A DNA stretch of 64,000 nt, taken from contig NZ_HE998567.1 in assembly GCF_000327285.1 (NCBI RefSeq), positions 337,588 to 401,587 of the forward strand, in the 5' to 3' direction. The first letter of the stretch is position 1, and every line of letters starts with the position of its first letter. This DNA is from Holdemania massiliensis AP2. GTDB taxonomy: Bacteria; Bacillota_I; Bacilli_A; Erysipelotrichales; Erysipelotrichaceae. The notes beneath the pieces are model-generated. The model saw nothing but the letters and a program-made list of their open reading frames with translations. It was not told the origin of the DNA and searched no databases. Positions 46,138-53,884 of this stretch are shown piece after piece. Both the position numbers and the translations under genes were made by a program.

Positions 46138-46211
46138 CTACTTCCGATTTATTTGGAAATTATTTAGAATGAAAATTGGGATTTAGTTTGCGACTGTCGA
46201 GGAGGTTAACT

Positions 46212-46817
46212 ATGGAATATACACCTATAGAAAAAGATGTCCTTTTAATGATGAAAAAGACGAATTTTAAGAATTTATCTAAAAATGATGTTATTAGTTT
46301 CGTGTCAAAATTAGGAGAATTGCGTCCAGAAGTCGCAAAAGAGGTTCTTGCTCAGTATCCAGAATTTGTAAAGTTGGTGAACTCTACTCTAGCAGAATAT
46401 AAAAATATGATTGATTCTATCGTTAAAAGTGATGATGAGAGTCTTAAAGTGTATTACAGTATCGCAGATAAAGAAATGGATAGTGCATCAGATAGTAGGA
46501 AACAGTTTTACAATCTTGTGAAACAAGTTCAATCAGATTACAGCAAATGCTTAGATAATCCAAACTTATCTCCAAAAATGCTTATGGAGGTATTAAACAG
46601 GGAAACTGAATTTATTAAGATGGCTAATGAAAAAGACACAGAAATTCGTGACCAAGAAAAAGAAATCGAAAGTAAAGCTTATAAAAAAGATACGGAAAAA
46701 AGAGAATTCAATTGGAAACTTGTAAGCGGAATCAGTTTGGCATTAGTTACGGTTGCAGGAATTAGTGCAGGAGTGCTGGGTGGTAAATTTGATTTTAAGC
46801 TACCAAATAAAAGTTGA
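46212..46817 (+). CDS. Island protein of unknown function, coiled-coil with C-terminal membrane segment
   Basis: 201 residues from ATG 46212 with AGGAGG 6 bases upstream; an earlier in-frame ATG at 46176 has no site. The protein is mostly charged helix, with heptad-like stretches around KDTEIRDQEKEIESKAYKKD (about 145-164), and a single hydrophobic segment near the end (VSGISLALVTVAGISAGVLG, about 173-192). I do not recognise a family. AT-rich like the rest of the island. Confidence 0.6.
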   Translation: MEYTPIEKDVLLMMKKTNFKNLSKNDVISFVSKLGELRPEVAKEVLAQYPEFVKLVNSTLAEYKNMIDSIVKSDDESLKVYYSIADKEMDSASDSRKQFYNLVKQVQSDYSKCLDNPNLSPKMLMEVLNRETEFIKMANEKDTEIRDQEKEIESKAYKKDTEKREFNWKLVSGISLALVTVAGISAGVLGGKFDFKLPNKS

Positions 46818-46874
46818 AACCTAAAATAACTCATTTTATTCATGATATAATTATGGACATAGAAACCGTTGCCT

Positions 46875-46935
46875 GTTCTCCCATGGACAGACCTCTGTTT
46901 TGAAAATGCCGTTGACCGATTACCGATGGGAGAAC
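46875..46935 (+). repeat. 10-bp perfect inverted repeat in an island gap
   Basis: GTTCTCCCAT (46875-46884) and ATGGGAGAAC (46926-46935) with 41 bases between. CTGTTTT and AAAACAG lie beside or inside the arms. The 46818-47165 gap has no credible gene. Confidence 0.5.
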
Positions 46936-47111
46936 GTCCAAAACAGTGAAAAAGCCATAAATCACCCTTGATCTATTTACTGAAATACAAGCATTTTCTA
47001 AGGATTTCGGCTTGGACTTGTTCATGCAAATTCAGCGGATTTTGTGGACTTATTACCCGCAATAATAAGGACTTAGGCTCTAACATCGCTATCAAAACTA
47101 CACGCTCAAGC

Positions 47112-47139
47112 CATGCTGAAAAGGTTGTGTTGATGTCTA
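47112..47139 (+). repeat. att-like copy 2: remnant of an rlmD-type 3' end
   Basis: Starts CATGCTGAAAAGG and ends TTGATGTCTA; in frame it reads SHAEKVVLMSKK and stop, like the end of RlmD (HVETVVLMSK). No rlmD gene body lies upstream of it. Confidence 0.6.
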
Positions 47140-47165
47140 AAAAATGAATAGGAGAAAGATGAACT

Positions 47166-48104
47166 ATGGAATTATTTAAAAAATCAGAAGTGACGATTCT
47201 GAAAGAGTCCAGCTACAATCGGGTATATCTGGAAAAGCTGGAAGGATTACTTATCAAGGCGAATGGGGATGTAAAAGATAAGATTCAGAAAGAGTGTGCT
47301 ATTGCAAAAGCGGGTATTATAGGTGAGGATAATATTCTGTTTGAACTAAAAAACAGCAATATAGATATGGTTGTATTGCATGATATCTATATTGAAACAG
47401 TAGATGGCCGCAGTGCACAAATTGATTTTGTTGTTGTGACATCAAAGATTACGTTTATTATTGAATGTAAAAATCTATATGGAAATATTGAAATTGATTC
47501 AAAAGGAAATTTCATTCGTGTAATGGAGTATGGTGGAAAAAAACATAAGGAAGGCATATATTCTCCAATTACTCAAAATGAACGACATATGACTATACTA
47601 AAGGAATGCAATGCAGAGAATAAAAGTGTATTACAGGCTGCATTGATTAGAAAATATTTTAATGACTTCAATAAGTCACTGGTAGTTTTAGCAAATCCAA
47701 AGACTATTCTTAATGACCGATATGCAAAGAAAGAAATAAAAGAGCAGATTCTTCGAGCTGATCAGCTTATTAAAGTTATGAAAGAGATGATTTCAAAATC
47801 AAAAGAAATTGCTTCTTCGAGAAAGGATATGCTGAAAACTGCTGAAAATATTTTACGATTAAATAAAGACATGAGTAATGACTATATTACTAAATATGAA
47901 GAATTAGTATCAAATATGCAAAATACTGTAACTACTCAAGAAAACGAAATGCAAGAGGCAAAAGCAAAGCTTGAGACTATGGTCTGCAAAAGGTGTGGGG
48001 CACCTCTAGTGCTAAGAACTGCAAAAAAAGGGGATAAAGCAGGAAACCAATTTTATGGCTGTTCAAATTATCCAAAATGCAGATTCATTAAGAATATCGA
48101 ATAG
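47166..48104 (+). CDS. NERD nuclease-related domain protein with topoisomerase-type zinc ribbon
   Basis: 312 residues. The NERD region lies at about 50-150: KAGIIGEDNILFELKNS, then IDFVVVTSKITFIIECKNL with acidic and lysine residues of the PD-(D/E)XK-like core. A helical middle (about 190-270) follows. The C-terminal zinc ribbon (CKRCGAPLVLRT, then GCSNYPKCRF) is like those at the end of topoisomerase I. NERD proteins are predicted DNA-processing enzymes, common on plasmids and islands. RBS GGAGAAAG. Confidence 0.85.
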   Translation: MELFKKSEVTILKESSYNRVYLEKLEGLLIKANGDVKDKIQKECAIAKAGIIGEDNILFELKNSNIDMVVLHDIYIETVDGRSAQIDFVVVTSKITFIIECKNLYGNIEIDSKGNFIRVMEYGGKKHKEGIYSPITQNERHMTILKECNAENKSVLQAALIRKYFNDFNKSLVVLANPKTILNDRYAKKEIKEQILRADQLIKVMKEMISKSKEIASSRKDMLKTAENILRLNKDMSNDYITKYEELVSNMQNTVTTQENEMQEAKAKLETMVCKRCGAPLVLRTAKKGDKAGNQFYGCSNYPKCRFIKNIE

Positions 48105-48554
48105 ATGAAATTCGATTGAGGATATACTGGAGCAAAATTAAGCAGGGATATAAAGCGTAAAATAAGGAATAGGTTTTAGCTTTATAGTATATCTGTATAT
48201 GGATTAAATTACCTTGTTTATATCGGTAGTTATAGAAGAAATTAAATAATAATGAAAACAAATGCCTTATATTTCATGATTCAATTCCGAAGATAATATT
48301 AAATTCTTTTGAGAGTTAAGCGAAAACCAATCAAATAGCCGGATTCATAAGTTCTAATTTTTCGATATATTTCCATAAACGAACTGTTACTAAAATCGAT
48401 GGTAGGATATTCATGCGCTTAACTCGTGACATGTTGAAACGGTAGCATTGATGTCAAGGAAGACATGAATTTCAGTAGTATAATCATGTCATGATGCCGG
48501 GTCAAAAGTCTTATATTTCACAGTAAATATAGCTCATTAAGGAGTAACTACAAA
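48105..48554 (+). other. Gene-free island segment
   Basis: About 450 AT-rich bases. The only recognisable element is att-like copy 3 at 48430-48457. Confidence 0.4.
48430..48457 (+). repeat. att-like copy 3: remnant of an rlmD-type 3' end
   Basis: Starts CATGTTGAAACGG and ends TTGATGTCAA; in frame it reads HVETVALMSRKT and stop. It differs from the intact rlmD end at only 3 of 28 bases. It marks a likely right end of an element inserted at rlmD. Confidence 0.7.
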
Positions 48555-49017
48555 AAAGTTTTATGCAATGGTTCAAAATAAGATGCACTATACAGTATAT
48601 GGGCATACAGCTGTTGAATTGATTGTAGAGAGCAGACCATACAAAAGAGCATACTGCATTAACCACATGGGCAGATGTGCCTGAAGATAAAATCAAGAAA
48701 AGTGATGCCACAATTACAAAGAGTTTTCTGAACCAAGAAGAAATGAAGCAATTAGATCGTATGGGTAAAGCATATCTAGATTTTGCCGTAAATATAAGAT
48801 ATATTCTATTGACAATGCAGTATTTGGAAAAACGTCTTGATAGTTTTATTGAGATGTTACGGAATTTTGCAGGGTGCAGGTAAAGTGATTGCTGAGATTG
48901 CAAAACTTCATACAGACTGATTTGAAAAATATAGAATTATTCAGGTCAGATTATTTATGTCTGATTTTGATAAGTGATAAGTATATGTTGGAATCAGAAG
49001 AAAATGTAAAGGAATGA
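48555..49017 (+). pseudogene. Decayed second rhuM gene (3' part)
   Basis: Fragments in several frames match the C-terminal part of RhuM: FYAMVQNKMHYTVYGHTAVE, then TTWADVPEDKIKKSDATITK, FLNQEEMKQLDRMGKAYLDF, LEKRLDSFIEM, GAGKVIAEIAKLHTD, and a final MSDFDK. The intact copy has VQNKIHYAVSGETAAE at the same place. Stops and frame changes separate the pieces, and the first half is missing. Confidence 0.75.
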
Positions 49018-49307
49018 AGGTTTTTATTTTGATATAATTAACGTTCATTCAAACTCGTTTGAGAGAAGACATTCTTCCTTTCAATAAGTTTACATAACAG
49101 GATGAGGCGATCGGTATGGATCATAAAGTTAATAAGAATAAAAATTTGAATGTTATTATTCATATATCAGAAGAGAGTCGGATTTAAATTGAATCAGTCT
49201 TTTACGCAGATACTTTTTGGCTTTCTTCGGACAAAAAGATCAGAAGACACTGGATCTTCTGAAATTTTCCGAAAAGGAAAATTAAGTTTAGAAAAGGGGG
49301 ATTAAGG

Positions 49308-50060
49308 ATGAAGCTGATCATTGCACCGGCAAAACGGATTAAAGATGATGAAGTATTTCTGAAGCCCCGTCATTTTCCTTTTTTTCTGGAAGACAGCCGA
49401 AAACTTTTGAGTGTCATGAAAACATTGTCGGCAAAACAGCTGGAAAAACTGCTGAAATGCAGTCCCAAAATTGCGGAGGAAGCCGCGAAGCAATATCAGC
49501 GGATGGATTTGGATCAGGAGGGAACTCCGGCGCTTTTAAGTTATGACGGAATTCAGTATTGGACGATGGCACCGCATGTTTTTACGGATGATCAGCTGAC
49601 TTATATGGAAGAACATGTTCGCATTCTTTCAGGTTTCTATGGTCTGCTTCGGCCTTTGGATTCAATTCATCCCCATCGCTTAGAAATGGATTCACCATTA
49701 AAAACATCGGATTTTCATAGCTTGTATGAATTTTGGGGAGATCGGCTATATCGACATTTAACACAAACAGACTCAGTCATCATTGATTTGGCCAGCGCTC
49801 AGCATGCCCGCAGCGTCAGCCGCTATGCAGCATCGCCAGTGCGGGTTATCAAGTGCTGGTTCTACGAAGAAACGGCACAAGGACTTCGTGAAAAGGGCGT
49901 TTATGTCAAGATGGCACGCGGAGAGATGGTTCGCTATTTAGCTGAAATCCAGGCGGAAGATCCTGATCTGATCAAGACGTTCCATCGCCGGAATTATCAT
50001 TTTTGTCCCGACCTTTCCAATGATCAAAACTTTGTCTTTACGAGGAAGAACGCAGGATAA
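49308..50060 (+). CDS. yaaA: YaaA family (DUF328) peroxide stress protein
   Basis: 250 residues, normal length. Starts MKLIIAPAKRI; contains LLSYDGIQYWTM, ILSGFYGLLRPLDSI (near 105-119) and the final FHRRNYHF. In E. coli, YaaA lowers free iron damage during peroxide stress and binds DNA; the family is otherwise little known. AAAGGGGGATT ribosome site. First normal-composition gene after the island. Its 3' end overlaps a zinc-ribbon gene. Confidence 0.92.
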   Translation: MKLIIAPAKRIKDDEVFLKPRHFPFFLEDSRKLLSVMKTLSAKQLEKLLKCSPKIAEEAAKQYQRMDLDQEGTPALLSYDGIQYWTMAPHVFTDDQLTYMEEHVRILSGFYGLLRPLDSIHPHRLEMDSPLKTSDFHSLYEFWGDRLYRHLTQTDSVIIDLASAQHARSVSRYAASPVRVIKCWFYEETAQGLREKGVYVKMARGEMVRYLAEIQAEDPDLIKTFHRRNYHFCPDLSNDQNFVFTRKNAG

Positions 50061-50217
50061 CATTTGTCTGAGTCCAGAACGGGAAGATTCCCTGATTTGT
50101 CCGCGCTGCGGTGGGAAACTGCTTTTAAGAACGGCGAAAAAAGGAAAAAATACCGGAAAATCCTTTTATGGATGCGCCAATTTTCCTCAATGCCGCTATG
50201 TCAAACCTTTGGATTGA
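50020..50217 (+). CDS. Small topoisomerase-type zinc-ribbon protein
   Basis: 65 residues, overlapping the end of yaaA by 41 bases in another frame. The C-terminal 38 residues form a four-cysteine ribbon (CPRCGGKLLLRTAKKG, then YGCANFPQCRYV) of the topoisomerase I C4 type, very similar to the end of the NERD protein at 47.2 kb. ATG 50020 has no clear ribosome site, so it depends on coupling to yaaA. It could instead be the tail of a yaaA fusion broken by a frameshift. Confidence 0.6.
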   Translation: MIKTLSLRGRTQDNICLSPEREDSLICPRCGGKLLLRTAKKGKNTGKSFYGCANFPQCRYVKPLD

Positions 50218-50320
50218 ACGAAGAGAAAGCAAGCCGAGAGTAAAAGAACCTTGCTAAAAAACCAGTCAGACAGTTAAAATAAAGTGAACAAGAACTCTGC
50301 AGAAAAGGGAGGGAAAAGGT

Positions 50321-51019
50321 TTGGAGAGATTAGGAATCATTGCAGCGGCAGACGATGAAATTCAGCCGCTGATCGATCAGATGCAAATTGAAAGCGTCAT
50401 TGAAACGGCGAAACTGAAATTGTTTGTCGGTCAATGGCAAAAACAGGCGGTGATTGCCGTTCGCTGCGGCGTAGGCAAAGTCAATGCAGCACTCGCTGCT
50501 CAGCTATTGATCAATCAATCCATCTCGGCGCTCTTGATGATTGGGACAGCTGGAGCATTGGATTCCCGCCTAAAGATTGGCGATGTTGTGATTTTGGAAC
50601 AGTGTACTTATCACGATGTAGACCTTCAGGGAGTTTTGATGGATTATCATCCTTATATGGAAGATCCATGGTTTGCCAGCGATTCAAAACTGACTGCCTG
50701 GGCTAAAGCTGCGGCGATGCAGGCTGATCTGCAAGGTCAGGTGCGGACGGGACGAGGCGTTACAGGCGATCAATTTATTGATCAGGATCAGCGGGATTCA
50801 ATCATCGAACGGCTGGATCCACTTTGTGTCGATATGGAAAGTGCAGCCGTGGCGCATGTTGCTTATGCCAATGACGTTCCTTTTCTGGCAATTCGTGCGA
50901 TTTCAGATACACCCTTTAACAGCGGCCTGGAAGTATACCATGCACATTCAGAAAGCGCAGCTAAACAGGCGCTGATTCTGTTCAATGCGATGATGAGAAA
51001 AGGAAAACCGATTGAATGA
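50321..51019 (+). CDS. mtnN: 5'-methylthioadenosine/S-adenosylhomocysteine nucleosidase
   Basis: 232 residues, TTG start with GGGAGGGAAAAGG upstream. LGIIAAADDEIQPLIDQM at the N-terminus, GTAGALDSRLKIGDVVI (near 75-91), and VDMESAAVAHVAY (near 169-181) with DMES ribose-binding glutamate are the signatures. The catalytic aspartate is in AISDTPFN (near 195). Splits MTA and SAH for methionine and purine salvage. Coupled by a 4-base overlap to the next gene. Confidence 0.93.
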   Translation: MERLGIIAAADDEIQPLIDQMQIESVIETAKLKLFVGQWQKQAVIAVRCGVGKVNAALAAQLLINQSISALLMIGTAGALDSRLKIGDVVILEQCTYHDVDLQGVLMDYHPYMEDPWFASDSKLTAWAKAAAMQADLQGQVRTGRGVTGDQFIDQDQRDSIIERLDPLCVDMESAAVAHVAYANDVPFLAIRAISDTPFNSGLEVYHAHSESAAKQALILFNAMMRKGKPIE

Positions 51020-51624
51020 AAGAAAAGACAAAAATGATTGCCGGAGAACACTATAATCCACTGGATCCGCAGCTGATTGTTCTGCGGGACAGAGCCGGCC
51101 GAATTTGTCATCGGTATAACAAAAAAGTTTTCCATGAAATTAATCTGCGCAATCGGCTGTTGCGCAAACTGGTAAACACGACGGGGAATTTCTGGGTAAA
51201 GCCGCCATTCTATTGTGATTATGGTTTCAACATTACTTTGGGTTCGGATGTGATGCTGAACTATGGCTGCGTATTGCTGGACGTCTGTCCCATTACGATT
51301 GGCGATAAAACGTTGATCGGCCCGCAGGTTCAGCTGGTCACAGCCTGCCATGCGTTAGAACCTGAGCTACGTGAGAAAAATGTGGAATGGGGAAAGCCAA
51401 TTACCATCGGCAGAAATGTTTGGATTGGAGCAGGAGCGATCCTATGTCCGGGAGTTACGGTTGGGGACAACACTGTGATAGGAGCAGGCAGCGTGGTCAC
51501 CCGATCCCTGCCGGAAAATGTCGTTGCGGTCGGCAATCCCTGCCGCATCCTCAGACAGCTTGGGGAAGCACCAAATCCAAAAGAAGATGACGAAAAAAGA
51601 AGCCATTTTATTGAGCCGGAGTAA
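51016..51624 (+). CDS. Sugar O-acetyltransferase (maltose/galactoside acetyltransferase type)
   Basis: 202 residues. N-terminal Mac domain (MIAGEHYNPLDPQL) then left-handed beta helix with hexapeptide repeats. NVWIGAGAILCPGVTVGDN (near 135-153) and IGAGSVVTRSLPENVVAVG (near 155-173) are typical. The catalytic histidine lies in TACHALEPELRE. Uses acetyl-CoA to acetylate sugars. A tail of charged residues extends past the fold. Overlaps mtnN by 4 bases. Confidence 0.9.
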   Translation: MKEKTKMIAGEHYNPLDPQLIVLRDRAGRICHRYNKKVFHEINLRNRLLRKLVNTTGNFWVKPPFYCDYGFNITLGSDVMLNYGCVLLDVCPITIGDKTLIGPQVQLVTACHALEPELREKNVEWGKPITIGRNVWIGAGAILCPGVTVGDNTVIGAGSVVTRSLPENVVAVGNPCRILRQLGEAPNPKEDDEKRSHFIEPE

Positions 51625-51642
51625 ACTCAATAAAGGCTTCTC
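51598..51642. terminator. Terminator between the acetyltransferase and the convergent dehydrogenase
   Basis: GAAGCC...TATTGAG pairs with CTCAATA...GGCTTC; the plus-strand tail is TCTTTTCATTT. The stop codon of the acetyltransferase lies in the loop. Confidence 0.75.
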
Positions 51643-51660
51643 TTTTCATTTCCAATAAAC

Positions 51661-52659
51661 CTAAAGTTTGGCGATCAGGGCATCAGTAAATTCGATTGTT
51701 GAGGCTGTACCGCCCAAATCCCGTGTGCGGATTGACGTTTCACTCAGCACACTCACTAAAGCCTGATGAATCCGCTGCGCATGCTCGTCATACCCTAAAT
51801 GCTCCAGCATCATGCATGCCGACTGCAGCAAAGCGGTTGGATTGGCAAGATTTTTCCCGGCAATGTCCGGCGCCGAGCCATGCACAGCTTCAAAAATCGC
51901 GATATCTTCGTTGCGGTTGACCCCTGGCAGTAATCCCAGACCCCCAATTAAACCACTGGAGAGATCGGAAAGGATATCACCATATAAATTCGGCATGACC
52001 ATGATATCAAACTGTTCCGGATGCATGACCAGCTGCATGCACGCATTATCAACAATCAAATCATTCGCTTCGATGTCCGGATAAAGAGCCGCTGTTTCGC
52101 GGAAGACCTGCAGGAACAGTCCATCACTCTGCTTTAAAATATTGGCTTTATGCACGCAGGTAACTTTTTTTCGCTGGTGCGCGAGGGCATAATCAAATGC
52201 CGCCTGAATAATCCGTTTGGAAGCGGGACGGGTGATCCGCTTGATCGCCTCAACGGTGTCCGCATCCACGACGCGTTCTTCACCAATATATAAATCTTCT
52301 GTGTTTTCACGGAAAATGATCAGATCGACTTGATCATATCGGGTTTTTATACCCTTTAATGAATGAGCAGGACGGATGTTTGCGTACAGATCAAACGCCA
52401 GCCGCAATCCGACGTTTACGCTGCGGAAGCCCTTGCCAATCGGCGTGGTACAGGGGGCTTTTAGCGCCACCTGGTTACGGCGGATGGACTGCAGCGTGGC
52501 TTCCGGAATCAGACTGCCGGTCTGTTCCCATGCTTTCTGGCCTAAACTCTGCCGGTCAAAGCTTAGGGGAGCCCCTGCCGCATTTAAAACACGGACGACC
52601 TGAGCTGTAATCTCCGGGCCGATGCCATCGCCCTCGATCAAAGTGATTGTTTTTGTCAT
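51661..52659 (-). CDS. Isocitrate/isopropylmalate dehydrogenase family protein
   Basis: 332 residues from the ATG at 52659, with AAGG upstream on the minus strand; a longer reading adds 27 unlikely residues. TLIEGDGIGPEITAQVV at the N-terminus, IIFRENTEDLYIGEE (near 106-120), KANILKQSDGLF (near 170-181) and NLYGDILSDLSSGLIGGLG (near 217-235) are the signatures. The IFRENTEDLY pattern favours NAD-dependent isocitrate dehydrogenase or homoisocitrate/tartrate-like members over LeuB. No leu or TCA genes are near. Substrate not certain. Confidence 0.9.
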   Translation of the reverse strand: MTKTITLIEGDGIGPEITAQVVRVLNAAGAPLSFDRQSLGQKAWEQTGSLIPEATLQSIRRNQVALKAPCTTPIGKGFRSVNVGLRLAFDLYANIRPAHSLKGIKTRYDQVDLIIFRENTEDLYIGEERVVDADTVEAIKRITRPASKRIIQAAFDYALAHQRKKVTCVHKANILKQSDGLFLQVFRETAALYPDIEANDLIVDNACMQLVMHPEQFDIMVMPNLYGDILSDLSSGLIGGLGLLPGVNRNEDIAIFEAVHGSAPDIAGKNLANPTALLQSACMMLEHLGYDEHAQRIHQALVSVLSETSIRTRDLGGTASTIEFTDALIAKL

Positions 52660-52794
52660 GTTCAATGCCTTCTTTCTACCTGTTTTTAAGTGTACCGCAT
52701 TCAAGAAAATTTGAAAAGAAGAAAATGAAAAACAAATCAAAGAATCTGAAAATTTTTTCTTTTCATATTCCCTCTGGATTTTTAAACGGACTGA

Positions 52795-53646
52795 TTAAGG
52801 CCGGCTGAGTTTCCACGAGACGCCTAAAATCAGAACGGCTCCCACGATCTGGAGAATCGTAAAGGGTTCATGCAGTAAATAACCAGAAAAAAGCAGCGCG
52901 CTGATCGGATCAATATAGCTGAGAAAAGCCGCTGTCGTACTGTTCAGCTTCGGCAGCGCTGAGAAGTAAAGAGCGTAGGCGATTCCAGTATGAACAATCC
53001 CCAACACAAGCACAAGCCCCCATTGAATTGTGTTGATGGCTTTCCAATGAATCATCGGCGGCTGAATGAACAGATACAGAAGCAGGATGAGGGCAGCGAT
53101 CAATAGCTGCAAGCAGGAACTGTCCAGTCCGGAGACCGCTTTAAAATAGGGATTGATCAAAATGATTCCGGCATACATCAGGGCAGCGATGAGCCCGAAA
53201 CTGATTCCGATCACTGGATCACTTCCCAACTGTGCGCCCGGATTGATTAACAGACCCAATCCAATTAAAGCACTTAATAAAAGAATACCGGAGTGGCGGT
53301 TAAAAGTTCGCGAACGCATCAAGGTGAAAAAGGCAACGAGAATGGGCGCCAGATAATAACATAAGGTAGCGACAGAAACCGTGGTTCTGCGGTACGCTTC
53401 AAATAAGAAGACCCAGTTGGAACCAAGCAGGACGCCAGAGATCAACAAGGCCAGCCGCGCTTGAAATGACTTTGGAAGCTGCAGCGGTGTATGTCGGATC
53501 ACTTTGTAAAGCCCCAGAACACCCGCTCCGATTCCGGCTCGCAAAGCAGCGATAACGGCAGAAGGCAGTGGAAGCTGCCGGACAAATAATCCCAGACTGC
53601 CGAAGATCAGCATCGCGCTGATCAGCTGAATTTGACTGCGTTTCAT
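52795..53646 (-). CDS. EamA family (DMT superfamily) transporter
   Basis: 283 residues with ten predicted membrane helices in two EamA repeats. The first shows PSAVIAALRAGIGAGVLG; the second has ALYFSALPKLNSTTAAFLSY and PISALLFSGYLLHEPFTILQ. These are typical of drug/metabolite exporters. Substrate unknown. Monocistronic on the minus strand, divergent from uxaC. Confidence 0.9.
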   Translation of the reverse strand: MKRSQIQLISAMLIFGSLGLFVRQLPLPSAVIAALRAGIGAGVLGLYKVIRHTPLQLPKSFQARLALLISGVLLGSNWVFLFEAYRRTTVSVATLCYYLAPILVAFFTLMRSRTFNRHSGILLLSALIGLGLLINPGAQLGSDPVIGISFGLIAALMYAGIILINPYFKAVSGLDSSCLQLLIAALILLLYLFIQPPMIHWKAINTIQWGLVLVLGIVHTGIAYALYFSALPKLNSTTAAFLSYIDPISALLFSGYLLHEPFTILQIVGAVLILGVSWKLSRP

Positions 53647-53884
53647 CTTATTTCACCTTTGCTCTCAAGAAGTTCTTAAATATAGGATAGAAAAGAAGCA
53701 AGGCGCTGTCAATGGAAAGCCATAAAAGAAAGCATGAGGAATGGACTATTTCGCTGCGCAGACCGTTTTCATGCGATGAATCAATCAAGAAAACGGAAAG
53801 AACAAAAAAAGGGTCAGTATGCAGATTCCTTATGCTTCCATTTATAAAATGCGGTATACTGGAAGAAAGAGCGGAGTGAGACAG

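Noticed and set aside
48105-49300. Intact genes in the right part of the island
   Set aside because: Only rhuM fragments and an att-like repeat are readable; the remaining open frames are short and on the wrong strand.
43903-49300. Integrase, transposase or complete insertion sequence in the island
   Set aside because: No recombinase motifs and no terminal inverted repeats of an IS were found, so a complete mobile element is not supported.
52660-52740. Longer start of the dehydrogenase on the minus strand
   Set aside because: The extra 27 residues are not like the family, and the ATG at 52659 directly precedes TKTITLIEGDGIGPE.
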